64,000 bases of DNA, from the NCBI RefSeq assembly GCF_004345855.1, contig NZ_SLXN01000005.1, forward strand, positions 124,001 to 188,000, read 5' to 3'. Of the stretch, positions 11,008-20,830 are shown piece after piece. The stretch is from Sphingomonas sp. BK235. GTDB taxonomy: Bacteria; Pseudomonadota; Alphaproteobacteria; Sphingomonadales; Sphingomonadaceae. The notes beneath the pieces are model-generated. The model ran no database searches. It saw nothing but the letters and a program-made list of their open reading frames with translations, and was not told the DNA's origin. The position numbers and the translations under genes are program-made. The first letter of the stretch is position 1. The number at the start of each line of letters is the position of its first letter.

Positions 11008-11138
11008 GCCGGGGTGCGGGCTCGGGGAACCAGATGACGGACCCATCACCCCGCCGCCCCGGCGAAGGCGAGACCTTTGCCAAACCCCTTCCGTCATCCC
11101 GGACTTGGTCCGGGATCCACTGTGCCGCACACTCATCG
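11008..11138. repeat. Direct repeat, copy 1 (131 bp)
   Basis: This segment is repeated at 11353-11483, exactly 345 bp further on, with five mismatches (about 96% identity). It begins GCCGGGGTGCGGGCTCGGGG and ends in GCACACTCATCG, and carries the left arm of a long inverted repeat. Confidence 0.85.
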
Positions 11139-11184
11139 CGCTATTCTTGCGGAGGAGTGGATCCCGGACCAAGTCCGGGATGAC
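11093..11184. repeat. Perfect 28-bp inverted repeat (BIME-like)
   Basis: The arms at 11093-11120 and 11157-11184 are exact reverse complements (beginning GTCATCCCGGACTTGGTCC), separated by 36 bp. The arm sequence is the same type as at 2005 and 11438. Confidence 0.85.
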
Positions 11185-11352
11185 GGTGGAGAAGGAGCGT
11201 TCCGCGACTTCCGCAAAGGTCGCGCGAGGGCCCGGGTGACGGCTTGAGGGATGCGGCAACGGACCCAGCACCCCGCCCCGGCGGAGGCCAGCGCCTAGTC
11301 GGGAAGGCTGGTGTGAGGTCGACCAACGCCCCCCAACTGGACCCCGGCGTCC

Positions 11353-11483
11353 GCCGGGGTGCGGGCTCGGGGAACCAGATGACGCACCCGTCACCCCGCC
11401 GCCCCGGCGAAGGCGGTACCTTTGCCAAACCCCTTCCGTCATCCCGGACTTGGTCCGGGATCCACCGTGCCGCACACTCATCG
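11353..11483. repeat. Direct repeat, copy 2 (131 bp)
   Basis: Second copy of the 11008-11138 segment with five substitutions, none of them an indel. The near identity over 131 bp suggests a fairly recent local duplication or gene conversion between intergenic elements. Confidence 0.85.
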
Positions 11484-11531
11484 TGCGATGCTCTTGAGGA
11501 AGAGTGGATCCCGGGCCAAGCCCGGGATGAC
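11438..11531. repeat. 28-bp inverted repeat, third copy (BIME-like)
   Basis: The left arm at 11438-11465 is identical to the 11093 arm. The right arm at 11504-11531 is its reverse complement with two changes. The intervening 38 bp differ in their right half from those of the 11093 copy. Confidence 0.85.
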
Positions 11532-11717
11532 GAGGAAGTTTCGCAGAGGTCTCGCGGAGGCCGGGGCCCAGTCGGGATAGCTCCCGCGGCTCACGCGAGC
11601 GGCGCTTCACTGGACCCAGGCCTGCGCCGGGGTACGCGCTCGATGGAAGAGGCGGTGCTGCCACGATCCCGCCACCCCGGCCCGCACTTCTGAGACGACA
11701 CCGAAAGCCACCCCCGC

Positions 11718-14700
11718 TCACGCCGCACCCCCATAGCCACCGCCGCCGGGCGTCTCGATCACGAACACGTCGCCTGCCGCCAGCTCCACCGACGCGGTCG
11801 CACCGAGCGCCTCGACGCGCCCGTCCGCGCGCTCGACGCGGTTCGCCCCGACCGCCCCGTCGCCGCCCCCGGCTAGACCGAACGGCGCCACGACGCGATG
11901 GTTGGACAAGATGTTGGCCCGCATCGGCGCTCGGAAGCGCACGCGCCGCACCGCGCCGTCACCGCCTGCCCAGCGCCCCGCGCCGCCCGAGCCGCGCCGG
12001 ATCGCGAACGCCTCCAGCAGCACCGGGAAGCGGGTCTCCAGCACCTCGGGGTCCGTCAACCGGCTGTTGGTCATGTGCGTCTGCACCGCGCTCGCGCCCG
12101 CGAAGCCGTCGCCCGCGCCCGCGCCGCCCGCGATCGTCTCATAATATTGGTGGGTGGCGTCGCCGAAGGTGAAGTTGTTCATCGTCCCCTGCGACGCCGC
12201 CATCGCGCCCAGCGCCCCCATCAAAGCGTCGGTGACGACCTGGCTGGTCTCGACATTGCCCGCCACCACCGCCGCGGGATAGCGCGGGTTGAGCATCGAG
12301 CCCTCGGGCACGATCAGCGTCACCGGGCGCAGGAAGCCGTCGTTGAGCGGCGTGTCCTCACCCACCAGAGTCCGCAGCACGTAGAGCACCGCGGCGCGCG
12401 TCACCGCCAGCGGCGCGTTGGTGTTGCCCGGCCGCTGCGCGCTGGTGCCGGCGAAGTCGACCGTCAGCGCCCCGGCATCGCGGTCGACCCGCACCGCGAC
12501 GCGCACCTCGGCGCCCTCGTCGGTGGCATAGGCGAAGGCCCCGTCGGACAGCGAGCGTACCGCGCCGCGCGCCAGCGTCTCGGCGTGCGCCTGGACGTGC
12601 TCCATATAGGCCGCCACCACCTCGCGCCCCTGCTCGGCGACGAGCCGCTCCAGCCCCGTCGCGCCGCGTGCGCAGGCGGCGAGCTGCGCGGCGAGGTCAG
12701 CCATGTTCTGGTCGATCGCGCGCGCCGGGTGCGGCCCGCTGGCGAACAGGGCGCGGAGCTCGGCCTCGCGCAGCCGGCCCTCGGCCACCACCAGCACGTC
12801 GTCGAGCACCACGCCCTCGTCGGCGAGCGTGCGGCTGTCCGCGGGCATCGAGCCCGGGCTGGTGCCGCCGACGTCGGCATGGTGCCCGCGCGCGGCGACG
12901 AAGAAAGCGGGCGCGTCGCCGCCCGCGAACACCGGCTGGACGACGGTGATGTCGGGCAGATGCGTGCCGCCGCGATAGGGGTCGTTGACCGCATAAGCGT
13001 CGCCCGGGCGCATCCCGCGCCCGTCGCTGCCGCGGCTGGCGATCAGGTGGCGGACGCAGTCGCCCATCGAGCCGAGATGCACCGGGATGTGCGGCGCATT
13101 GGCGACGAGGTGCCCGCCCGCGTCGAACAGCGCGCAGGAGAAATCGAGCCGCTCGCGGATGTTGACCGAGGCGGCGCTGTGCTGGAGCGCCGAGCCCATC
13201 TCCTCCGCCAGCCCCATGAACAGCCCGGCGAAGATCGCCAGCCGCACCGGGTCGACCGCGGCGTCGCCCGCCGCCGTCGCGCGGGCCGCGACGCGGGTGA
13301 GCCGCAGCGTGCCGTCGTCCAGCACCGCCGCTTCCCAGCCGGGCTCGACCGCGACGGTGGAGGTGGCATCCACCAGCAGCGCCGGCCCGGCGACGCGCGC
13401 GCCCGCGCCGAGCGTCTCGCGGCGGTGCAGCGGCGTGCGATGACACGCGCCCGCCATCGTCACCTCGACCGTCTCGGACGCGGACGCCGCCGCCGCGGGC
13501 GCCGCCATCGCCGGCGCCGCGCTGGCGCGCACCGCCTCGACCTGGAGCCGCTCGACGATCAGCGCGTCGTCGGCGGTGAAGCCGAAGCGCTCGCGGTGCG
13601 CCGCCTCGAACGCGGCGCGCATCGCCGCGGCGTCCGCGACCGCCACCTCGATCCCCTGATCGGTGCGCGCGTAGCGCAGCGTCGCCACCGCCTCGGTCCC
13701 AGCCTCGCCGCCCAGTTCGTCGCGCGCCGCTGCGGCGAGCTGGTCCAGCGTCGCGCGCCACGCGCCCGCGTCGAGCGGCGCGGCGACGGTGCGCTGGCGC
13801 ACCGCGCGCCGGTCGGCCAGCGCGATCCCCCAGGCCGAGAGCACGCCGGCGAGCGGGTGGATCAGCACGTCGCGCATCCCGAGCGCGTCGGCGACGAGAC
13901 AGGCGTGCTGCCCGCCCGCGCCGCCGAAGCTCATCAGCGCGTAGCTCGCCGGATCATGCCCGCGCGCGACCGACACCGACTTGATCGCCTTGGCCATGTT
14001 GGCGACCGCGATCGCCACCAGCCCCTCCGCCGCGGCGAGCGCATCGGGGCGCGTGCCGGTCGCGGCCTCCACCGCGTCGAGCAGCGCCGCGAGCCGGTCG
14101 GACGCGGCGGCGGGATCGAGCGGCTGGTCGCGCTCGGGGCCGAACACCGCCGGGAAATGCTCGGGCACGATCTTGCCGAGCAGGAGGTTGCAGTCGGTCA
14201 CCGTTAGCGGCCCGCCGCGGCGATAGCAGGCGGGGCCGGGATCGGCGCCGGCGCTCTCCGGCCCAACGGTGAAGCGGCCGCCGTCGAAGCCGCAGATCGA
14301 CCCGCCCCCAGCCGCGACCGTGTCGATCCGCAGCATCGGCGCGGCGACGCGGACGCCGCCGATCACCGCCTCCTGGCGCCGCTCGAACGTCCCCGCCCAC
14401 AGCGACACGTCGGTCGAGGTGCCGCCCATGTCGAAGCCGATCACGCGCTCGACCCCGGCGGCGCGCGCCGCCGCGGCCATGCCGACGATCCCGCCCGCGG
14501 GGCCGGAGAGAAGCGCGTCCTTGCCGCTCACCGCGCGCGCCGCGGCGAGCCCGCCCGAGGATTGCATGAACAGCGGCGCGCCGCCGAACGCCGCCTCCAG
14601 CCCGTCGACGTAGCGGCGCAGCACCGGCGAGAGATAGGCGTCGGCCGCGGTGGTATCACCGCGCGCGACCAGCCGGATCAGCGGCGCGACGCGGTGGCTC

Positions 14701-15278
14701 ACCGATATCTGGGTGAAGCCGATCGCGCGCGCCAGCTCCGCCAGCGCCGCCTCGTGCGCGGGATAGCGCCAGCCGTGCATCAGCACGATCGCGATCGCGC
14801 GCAGCCCGGCGTCGTATCCGGCGCGCAGGTCGCGCTCCGCCGCGGCGAGGTCGAGCGCGCGCACCACCGCGCCGTCGACGTCGACGCGCTCGTCGATCTC
14901 GACCACGCGCTCGGGCAGCGGCGGCGGGCGCAGAATCGCGCGCGCGAAGATGTCGGGCCGATCCTGGTAACCGATCGCCAGCGCGTCGCCGAAGCCGCGC
15001 GTGATCGCGAGCAGCACCGGCTCGCCGCGGCGCTCGAGCAAGGCGTTGGTCGCCACCGTGGTGCCGATGCGCACGTCGAGCGGGGGCAGCGCGCCGTCGC
15101 GCACGCCGGTCAGCCGCCGCACCGCTTCCACCGCGGCGTCGTCGTAGCGGCCGGGATCGACCGAGAGCAGCTTGACCACCTCGACGCTGCCGTCCTCGCG
15201 CTCGGCGACCACGTCGGTGAAGGTACCGCCGCGGTCGATCGCGATGCGGCGGAGCGGGGCGGGGGACGCGGTCGACAC
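11718..15278 (-). CDS. 5-oxoprolinase (fused HyuA/HyuB hydantoinase-type)
   Basis: 5-Oxoprolinase opens 5-oxo-L-proline (pyroglutamate) to glutamate with ATP hydrolysis in the cytoplasm. The 1186-residue length fits the fused family. The A-like half (about 1-660) has the ASKHA-type nucleotide motifs [10 protein letters not shown] near 14-24 and [14 protein letters not shown] near 281-294, and [16 protein letters not shown]. The B-like half (about 665-1186) has the metal-binding region [27 protein letters not shown] and the C-terminal TPGGGGYG. A general hydantoin or acetone carboxylase-type substrate is possible, but the single-chain fusion favours oxoprolinase. The start codon is GTG. It lies upstream of the DUF969-DUF979-DUF2891 genes on the same strand. 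Confidence 0.85.
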   Translation of the reverse strand: MSTASPAPLRRIAIDRGGTFTDVVAEREDGSVEVVKLLSVDPGRYDDAAVEAVRRLTGVRDGALPPLDVRIGTTVATNALLERRGEPVLLAITRGFGDALAIGYQDRPDIFARAILRPPPLPERVVEIDERVDVDGAVVRALDLAAAERDLRAGYDAGLRAIAIVLMHGWRYPAHEAALAELARAIGFTQISVSHRVAPLIRLVARGDTTAADAYLSPVLRRYVDGLEAAFGGAPLFMQSSGGLAAARAVSGKDALLSGPAGGIVGMAAAARAAGVERVIGFDMGGTSTDVSLWAGTFERRQEAVIGGVRVAAPMLRIDTVAAGGGSICGFDGGRFTVGPESAGADPGPACYRRGGPLTVTDCNLLLGKIVPEHFPAVFGPERDQPLDPAAASDRLAALLDAVEAATGTRPDALAAAEGLVAIAVANMAKAIKSVSVARGHDPASYALMSFGGAGGQHACLVADALGMRDVLIHPLAGVLSAWGIALADRRAVRQRTVAAPLDAGAWRATLDQLAAAARDELGGEAGTEAVATLRYARTDQGIEVAVADAAAMRAAFEAAHRERFGFTADDALIVERLQVEAVRASAAPAMAAPAAAASASETVEVTMAGACHRTPLHRRETLGAGARVAGPALLVDATSTVAVEPGWEAAVLDDGTLRLTRVAARATAAGDAAVDPVRLAIFAGLFMGLAEEMGSALQHSAASVNIRERLDFSCALFDAGGHLVANAPHIPVHLGSMGDCVRHLIASRGSDGRGMRPGDAYAVNDPYRGGTHLPDITVVQPVFAGGDAPAFFVAARGHHADVGGTSPGSMPADSRTLADEGVVLDDVLVVAEGRLREAELRALFASGPHPARAIDQNMADLAAQLAACARGATGLERLVAEQGREVVAAYMEHVQAHAETLARGAVRSLSDGAFAYATDEGAEVRVAVRVDRDAGALTVDFAGTSAQRPGNTNAPLAVTRAAVLYVLRTLVGEDTPLNDGFLRPVTLIVPEGSMLNPRYPAAVVAGNVETSQVVTDALMGALGAMAASQGTMNNFTFGDATHQYYETIAGGAGAGDGFAGASAVQTHMTNSRLTDPEVLETRFPVLLEAFAIRRGSGGAGRWAGGDGAVRRVRFRAPMRANILSNHRVVAPFGLAGGGDGAVGANRVERADGRVEALGATASVELAAGDVFVIETPGGGGYGGAA

Positions 15279-15422
15279 AGGGGTAAGCTATCGCAGCGGC
15301 GCGGCTTCCTGTCGACGGGCGGTGTGGCGCCGCGTCGCGCCGACGGGGACGGTCACCGCGTCCGGCGGCTCGGCTTCCGCCGTGGTCGACCGGGTCGCGC
15401 GCGCGATCACCGGCGCGTCGCG

Positions 15423-16856
15423 TCAGCTGGAAGGCGACGCCGCGATGTCGGAGGGCGGACGCAGCCGCGCGCGTGACAGGTCGAGCGAGTCGGTCAGCAC
15501 GCTGGGCGCCGCGTCGCGGTCGCGCTCCAGCCCGGGATAGCGCGTCCAGTAATGCGCATGGGCGAGCCAGCCGCCGCGGACGCGCGTGGTGACGGCGCGG
15601 TCCCACACGCCCCAGCCGAACGCAGGCGCCACCGCGCCGCCGATCGGGTCGCCGCGCCACCAGCCGCGCGCGGGAAAATAGAGGTTGGTCCACACCGTCA
15701 CCCCGAACACCGCGGCATGGTCGACGACGCGGACGCGGGGGCGGCGGCGCCCCTGCGGCGGCGCGCGGCGCTCATAGGAGAAATGCGCGCCGTCCTCGCG
15801 CAGCGGCGGCGCCACGGGCAGCTCGCGTCGTGCCACGCGCCGCGCCCAATCGTCCGCGCCGCGCGCGAGCAACAGCGACGCATGCGCCAGCGGGCTGCCC
15901 AGCGTGACCAGATCGGTGACGAGCCAGCGCGCGCCGATTCGCCGCTGCTCGTAATGGAGGTCGCGCACTGCCTGCCGCCATGCCGCGCCGTCGCCCGCGC
16001 CGGCGGCGGCCTCGGCCCGCGCGAGCCGGGGCTGGGTCGGGTCCGCCGCGGGGCCGACCGCCTCCAGCCGCCGACGCAGCGCCTCGCTCTCCCGCTGCCA
16101 CGCGAAGCCGAGCAGGTCGTACCCGATCACCGAGCCCAGACTATGCCCCACCACCATGATGCGGTCGTAGCGCCCGTCGGCGTGGAGCCGCTCGAGCAGC
16201 GCCACCCCGGCGGCGCGGATGCGGTTGCGCGCCTCCACCGTCCGCGGGTGCGGGTTGAGATAGATCGCAGCGTCGCCGACCGAGCCGCGCACCGCCAGCC
16301 CCAACGCGGCGAGCGCCGCGGCGGCGATCCCGGTGAGCTTGGGCGCGCCCGGCACGGGCAGCGCGAGCCCGAGCAGCGGCGCGACCAGCCCCGACAGCGC
16401 CGCGGCGGCGAGCGCGACCGTGACCAGCCAGCACAACCACCACAAGGGCGCGAAGCGCGCGGGCACCTCGCCGCGCGGCCGGCGCATCAGCAGCCACAGC
16501 CACGACAGCACGAAGCGCCAACCAGCGACCGGCATCAGATGCTGCCAGTAGAATTCGATGAAGTCGCTGTCGGCGTCGGCGGAGAAGGCGCGGTAGCGGC
16601 GTTGCTCGAACCCGCCGGCATTGGGGTCGGGCTTGCTGTAGAACAGCCGCTCGCCTGACGCGCCCAGCTCGGTGCCGAGCACGCCGAGCACGAAGCCGGT
16701 GAGCGTGTCCATCGGGCGCTGCTCGCCGATGCCGTGGATCACGATCACCGCCTGGCGCGGCTTGCCGCGCGCGATCGGCGGTGTCGTCGCCGACGGGGGC
16801 GTGGCCGCGCCCGGCTCGGCCGGCGCGTGGGGTCGCCGAGGGGTGTCGCTCGCCAT
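15423..16856 (-). CDS. Membrane-associated alpha/beta-hydrolase-like protein, function unknown
   Basis: This 477-residue protein has a predicted alpha/beta-hydrolase fold. The oxyanion-type motif VIVIHGIGEQRPMDTL lies at about residues 38-53 and the nucleophile elbow GHSLGSVIGYDLL at about 240-252. Two or three hydrophobic segments (about 140-200, for example LCWLVTVALAAAALSGLVA) are inserted between them, so the enzyme is probably membrane-bound. DLVTLGSPLAHASLLLARG further on is reminiscent of lipases. A low-complexity Pro/Ala leader precedes the domain. It is transcribed away from the AhpD-like gene and has no operon partner, so its substrate is unknown. Lipase or esterase activity is a family-level guess. 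Confidence 0.65.
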   Translation of the reverse strand: MASDTPRRPHAPAEPGAATPPSATTPPIARGKPRQAVIVIHGIGEQRPMDTLTGFVLGVLGTELGASGERLFYSKPDPNAGGFEQRRYRAFSADADSDFIEFYWQHLMPVAGWRFVLSWLWLLMRRPRGEVPARFAPLWWLCWLVTVALAAAALSGLVAPLLGLALPVPGAPKLTGIAAAALAALGLAVRGSVGDAAIYLNPHPRTVEARNRIRAAGVALLERLHADGRYDRIMVVGHSLGSVIGYDLLGFAWQRESEALRRRLEAVGPAADPTQPRLARAEAAAGAGDGAAWRQAVRDLHYEQRRIGARWLVTDLVTLGSPLAHASLLLARGADDWARRVARRELPVAPPLREDGAHFSYERRAPPQGRRRPRVRVVDHAAVFGVTVWTNLYFPARGWWRGDPIGGAVAPAFGWGVWDRAVTTRVRGGWLAHAHYWTRYPGLERDRDAAPSVLTDSLDLSRARLRPPSDIAASPSS

Positions 16857-17018
16857 GGCTCTCCTCCCGCCGCGCCCGCGGCGTGGCGCGCGCCCCGCGC
16901 TACCATGCGCCGCGCCGCGCGGCCACGGTGCGCCGCCGTGGCATGGCGGATGTCACGATCGGCGCACCCGTCTCGTCAGGGGGGGCGGGCGCGAACGACC
17001 GCGCCGAGGAGATTCCGC

Positions 17019-17471
17019 ATGACCCCCCGTATCCAGGAACCGCACGCGCTCGCGCCCGAGGCGATCAAGGCGATGATGACGCTGGAACAGGCGATCGCGC
17101 ACGCCGGACTCGACCCTGTGCTGCTCGAGCTGGTCAAGTTGCGCGTGTCGCAGCTCAACGGCTGCGCCTTCTGCCTGCACATGCACGCCACCGACCTGCG
17201 CCGCCGCGGCGAGCCCGAGTTGCGCCTGTATCTGCTCAGCGCGTGGCGCGAGTCGACGCTGTACAGCGCGCGCGAGCGCGCCGCGCTCGGCTGGGCCGAG
17301 TCGCTGACGCTGCTGCCCGAGCGCCAGGCGTCCGACGCCGATTATGCCGCGCTGAGCGCGCATTTCGATGAGCGCGAGCGCGTCTGGCTGACGATGGCGA
17401 TCGGCGCGATCAACGTGTGGAACCGCTTGCAGGTCGGGTTCCGCGTGGCGCATCCCGGCGGCGCCGGCTGA
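17019..17471 (+). CDS. AhpD-like carboxymuconolactone decarboxylase-family protein
   Basis: A 150-residue protein of the alkylhydroperoxidase D-like fold. The redox motif NGCAFCLHMHATDLR (CxxC followed by HxxxH) lies near residues 48-62 and the helix LLELVKLRVSQLNG just before it. AWRESTLYSARERAALGWAE is also typical. Such proteins can act in peroxide reduction or as small carboxymuconolactone decarboxylase homologues; which applies here cannot be told. The start has a GAGGA ribosome site 7 bp upstream. It stands alone between divergent and convergent neighbours. Confidence 0.82.
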   Translation: MTPRIQEPHALAPEAIKAMMTLEQAIAHAGLDPVLLELVKLRVSQLNGCAFCLHMHATDLRRRGEPELRLYLLSAWRESTLYSARERAALGWAESLTLLPERQASDADYAALSAHFDERERVWLTMAIGAINVWNRLQVGFRVAHPGGAG

Positions 17472-17489
17472 ACCGCGGGTCGCCGCGCG

Positions 17490-18653
17490 TCACGCCGCGC
17501 AGGCGGCGACGCGCGGCTGACGCGACGCCAGCAGCAGCAGCGCCAGCGCCGCCGCCGCCATCGCCGCGCCCGCCAGCGCCACCGCGGGCAGGCCGAGCCC
17601 GGCGGCGATCACCCCGCCGCCCAGCGCCGCGCCGATCGCGTTGCCGAGGTTGAACGCGCCGATGTTCATCGCCGAGGCGAGGTTGGGCGCCTCGCCCGCC
17701 GCGGCCATCACCTGCATCTGCAACGGCGGCACGGTGGCGAAGCTGGCGATGCCCCAGACCAGGATCGCGGCCGCCGCGGCGAGCGGCGCGTGCATCAGCC
17801 AGGCGAGGGCGAGCATCACCAGCGTCAGCAGCCCGAGCATCGCGGCGAGCGCGCGCGTCACCGACCGGTCGGCGAGCCGGCCGCCGAGCATGTTGCCGAT
17901 CGTCGCGCCGACGCCGAACAGCATCAGCGACACGGTGACCAGAGCGGTCGAGGCATGGGCGACGTCGCGCAGGATCGGCACGATATAGGTGAAGACGGTG
18001 AACACCCCGCCGAAGCCGAGTGTGGTCAACGCCAGCGCGAGCAGCACGCGCGGGCGGCCGAGCACGCGCAGCTCGGCGGCGAGGTCCGCCCCCGCCGGCG
18101 CGGGCAGCGGCGGCAGCGCGAGGCGCAGTGCCACGATCGCCACTGCGCCGATCGCGGCGATGCCGGCGAAGGCGGGGCGCCAGCCGATCGCCTCGCCCGC
18201 CCAGGTGGCGAGCGGCACGCCGCCGATCGTCGCCACGGTCAGCCCGGTGAACATCGCCGCGACCGCGCCGGCGCGCCGCTCGGGCGGCACCAGCCCCGCC
18301 GCGACCACCGCGCCGACGCCGAAGAAGGCCCCGTGGTTGAACGCGGTGACGACGCGCGCGGCCATCAGCCAGGCATAGCCACCGGCGAGCGCCGACAGCG
18401 CGTTGCCGAGCGTGAAGATCGCCATCAGCGCGATCAGCAAGGTGCGGCGGTCGAGCCGCGCCGTGGTCAGCGTCATCAGCGGCGCGCCGATCAGCACGCC
18501 GAGCGCATAGGCGCTGACCAGCAGGCCGGCGGAGGGGATCGAGACGCGCAGGTCGGCGGCGATCACGGGCAACATGCCCATCGGCGCGAACTCGGTGACG
18601 CCGATGCCGAAGGCGCCGATCGCCAGCGCGAGGAGGCCGGGATTGCGTTTCAT
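17490..18653 (-). CDS. MFS transporter (AraJ/YdhP-like drug or sugar efflux)
   Basis: The 387-residue protein is predicted to have 12 transmembrane helices. The first loop region IGAPLMTLTTARLDRRTLL corresponds to the conserved MFS motif after helix 2. GVTEFAPMGMLPVIAADLRVSIPSAG at the N-terminus is characteristic of the DHA1 subfamily that includes AraJ and YdhP. These proteins export drugs, sugars or other small molecules by proton antiport. The gene starts 13 bp after the aldo/keto reductase gene and is probably in one operon with it, under a divergent LysR regulator. The cargo may be a product or substrate of that reductase (inference). Confidence 0.85.
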   Translation of the reverse strand: MKRNPGLLALAIGAFGIGVTEFAPMGMLPVIAADLRVSIPSAGLLVSAYALGVLIGAPLMTLTTARLDRRTLLIALMAIFTLGNALSALAGGYAWLMAARVVTAFNHGAFFGVGAVVAAGLVPPERRAGAVAAMFTGLTVATIGGVPLATWAGEAIGWRPAFAGIAAIGAVAIVALRLALPPLPAPAGADLAAELRVLGRPRVLLALALTTLGFGGVFTVFTYIVPILRDVAHASTALVTVSLMLFGVGATIGNMLGGRLADRSVTRALAAMLGLLTLVMLALAWLMHAPLAAAAAILVWGIASFATVPPLQMQVMAAAGEAPNLASAMNIGAFNLGNAIGAALGGGVIAAGLGLPAVALAGAAMAAAALALLLLASRQPRVAACAA

Positions 18654-18666
18654 GACGGGTCTCCGC

Positions 18667-19701
18667 TCAGACCAGCCGCGGCGCGAGGCGGGCGAAGCCC
18701 TCCTGCTGGCGATAGGGCGTGTGGGGGTAAGGTGGGAGCTGCTCGCTGGCGGCGTCGAGCGTCGCGATCTGCTCGGGGTTGAGCGCCCAGCCGACCGCGC
18801 CGAGATTGTCGCGCAACTGCGCCTCGTCGCGCGCGCCGATGATCACCGAGGCGACCGTCGGCCGCCGCAACAGCCAGTTGAGCGCGATCTGCGGCACGGT
18901 CCGCCCGGTCTCGGCGGCGACCGCCTCGAGCGCGTCGACGACGCGGTAGAGATGCTCGTCCGCGACCGGCGGCGCGAACCGGGCGGTGTCATGCAGCCGG
19001 CTGCCCGGCGGGATCGGCCGCCCCCGCCCGATCTTCCCGGTCAGCCGACCCCAGCCGAGCGGGCTCCACACCAGCGCGCCGACGCCCTGGTCCTGCGCGA
19101 GCGGCATCAGCTCCCACTCATAGTCACGGCCGATCAGCGAGTAATAGACCTGGTGCGCGACCAGCCGCGGCCAGCCGTGGCGGTCCGCGGCCGCTTGCGC
19201 CTTCATCAGCTGCCAGCCGGGATAGTTGGAGACGCCGGCATAGCGGACCTTGCCCGCGGCGATCAGCCGGTCGAGCGTCGCCATCAGCTCCTCGACCGGG
19301 GTGTGTGCGTCATAGGCGTGGAGCTGGAGCAGGTCGATGTGGTTAGTGCCGAGCCGGCGCAGCGAATCCTCCACCGCGCGGATCAGCCGCGCGCGCGAGG
19401 CGCCCCAGTCCTGCGGACCGTCGCCCACCGGCAGCCCGGTCTTGGTCGACACCAGCACCGCGTCGCGCCGGCCCTTGATGGCGGCGCCGAGCACCTCCTC
19501 CGACGCGCCGTCCGAATAGACGTCGGCGGTGTCGAACAGCGTCACGCCCGCGTCGAGGCAGATGTCGAGCAGGCGGCGCGCCGCGCTCGCGTCGCTCTGC
19601 CCCCAGGCGCCGAACAGCGGCCCCTTGCCGCCGAACGTGCCGGTGCCGAACGACAGCGCGGGAACGCGCAGTCCCGATGCGCCCAATTGCCGATAGTCCA
19701 T
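18667..19701 (-). CDS. Aldo/keto reductase
   Basis: The 344-residue TIM-barrel oxidoreductase has the AKR catalytic features. FDTADVYSDG gives the Asp/Tyr, LVSTKTG the Lys, and LQLHAYDAHTP the His. The NADPH site is near VIIGARDEAQLRDNL. It should reduce aldehydes or ketones with NADPH in the cytoplasm; the substrate is unknown. A GTG codon directly precedes the ATG at 19701. The ATG is favoured by AGGTGAG just upstream. It leads an operon with an MFS exporter and is divergent from a LysR gene 89 bp away, which likely controls both. Confidence 0.88.
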   Translation of the reverse strand: MDYRQLGASGLRVPALSFGTGTFGGKGPLFGAWGQSDASAARRLLDICLDAGVTLFDTADVYSDGASEEVLGAAIKGRRDAVLVSTKTGLPVGDGPQDWGASRARLIRAVEDSLRRLGTNHIDLLQLHAYDAHTPVEELMATLDRLIAAGKVRYAGVSNYPGWQLMKAQAAADRHGWPRLVAHQVYYSLIGRDYEWELMPLAQDQGVGALVWSPLGWGRLTGKIGRGRPIPPGSRLHDTARFAPPVADEHLYRVVDALEAVAAETGRTVPQIALNWLLRRPTVASVIIGARDEAQLRDNLGAVGWALNPEQIATLDAASEQLPPYPHTPYRQQEGFARLAPRLV

Positions 19702-19790
19702 CACTCACCTTTTGCGATCCGTTCCGAAGCGGCTAGGTGGCAAGCGAGGCCGCGGGAGAGAACCGCCGCGGCGCGCGAAGGATCTGTGCG

Positions 19791-20726
19791 ATGGACGCAA
19801 AGCTGGCAGTGGGCGGCGACCGGGCGCGCGCGCTCGCGCTGTTCGCCACCGTGGTCGAGGCGGGGAGCTTCTCCGCCGCCGCGCGCACGCTGGCGCTGAC
19901 CCCCTCGGCGGTGGCGCGCGCGGTCGACCGGATCGAGGCGCGGCTCGGCGTGCGGCTGCTGCTGCGCTCCACCCGCGCGCTGACGCTGACCGCGGAAGGG
20001 CAGGCCTATCTGCTCGCGGCGCGGCGCATCCTCGCCGACCTCGACGACGTCGAACAGCAGATCGCGGATCAGGGCAGCCCGCGCGGGCGGCTGCGCGTGT
20101 CCGCCGCGCTGTCGCATGGTCGGCTGTGCGTGGTGCCGCTGCTCGGCGACTTCGCGCGGCGCTACCCGCATATCCTGATCGACCTCGCGCTGACCGACAC
20201 GCTGGTCGACGTCGCGGCGGGGCAGGCCGACGTCGCGGTGCGCTTCGGCCCGCTTCCCGACAGCGCGCTCACCGCGCGCAGGCTGGGCGAGAGCCGCCGC
20301 GTGATCGTCGCCTCACCCGATTATCTCGCGCGCCACGGCACGCCGCTGGTGCCCGAGGATCTGCACGCGCACAATTGCCTCAACTTCAACTTCCGTCGCG
20401 CCGAGCCGATCTGGCCGTTCCGCCACGACGGCCGCGACGTCACCTTGTGCGTCGAGGGCGGGATCGTCGCCAACAACGGCGAGACGCTCGGGCAGCTCGC
20501 CGCGGCGGGGGTCGGGGTGACGCGGGTCGGCCGCTTCAGCGTCGCGGCCGAGATCGCCGACGGCCGGCTGGTGCCGCTGCTCGAGGAGTATAATCCCGGC
20601 GACATCGAGCTGATCCACGCGGTGTTCGTCGGCGGCGCGCATCTGCCCGCGCGCGTGCGCGTGTTCGTCGACTTCCTCGCCGAGCGGCTCGGCCCGCGCG
20701 TCGCCCCGCCGCGGCGCGACGACTGA
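19791..20726 (+). CDS. LysR-family transcriptional regulator
   Basis: This 311-residue regulator has an N-terminal winged HTH (about residues 10-70; FATVVEAGSFSAAARTLALT, then AVARAVDRIEARLGVRLL) and a LysR substrate-binding domain (about 95-300). The IANFR-like stretch INCLNFNFRRAEPIWPF is typical of the group with YafC and PtxE. The open frame extends 54 bp upstream. The ATG at 19791 is preferred because GAAGGA lies 8 bp before it. It is divergently arranged with the aldo/keto reductase-MFS operon, the classical LysR arrangement, so that operon is the probable target. Confidence 0.87.
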   Translation: MDAKLAVGGDRARALALFATVVEAGSFSAAARTLALTPSAVARAVDRIEARLGVRLLLRSTRALTLTAEGQAYLLAARRILADLDDVEQQIADQGSPRGRLRVSAALSHGRLCVVPLLGDFARRYPHILIDLALTDTLVDVAAGQADVAVRFGPLPDSALTARRLGESRRVIVASPDYLARHGTPLVPEDLHAHNCLNFNFRRAEPIWPFRHDGRDVTLCVEGGIVANNGETLGQLAAAGVGVTRVGRFSVAAEIADGRLVPLLEEYNPGDIELIHAVFVGGAHLPARVRVFVDFLAERLGPRVAPPRRDD

Positions 20727-20830
20727 GCGCGCGCGCTGCGGCGGGGCGCCCCGTGGCGGCGTCGAGCCGCGCCGCGGCACCAGGCGCCTGCCCGCACGGC
20801 TCCGTCCTGTGATCGAGGAGGACGTGCATC

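Larger units (their letters stand above)
10856..11717. other. 862-bp non-coding stretch full of palindromes and a duplication
   Basis: No credible gene is seen here in either strand; the open frames present translate repeats. The stretch contains two long inverted repeats, a 131-bp direct duplication and at least two short ACCCCGGCG/CGCCGGGGT hairpins (10930-10949 and 11341-11360). Degenerate relatives of these extend toward 11690. It separates the oxoprolinase gene from the DUF969-DUF979 genes, so a single transcript across it is not certain. Confidence 0.75.

Noticed and set aside
11244..11693. Open frames in the repeat-rich gap before the oxoprolinase gene
   Set aside because: They translate palindromic repeat DNA into low-complexity peptides with no ribosome site.
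10856..11717. CRISPR-like array
   Set aside because: The repeats are palindromic pairs and a single 345-bp offset duplication, not regularly spaced short repeats with unique spacers, and no cas gene is near.
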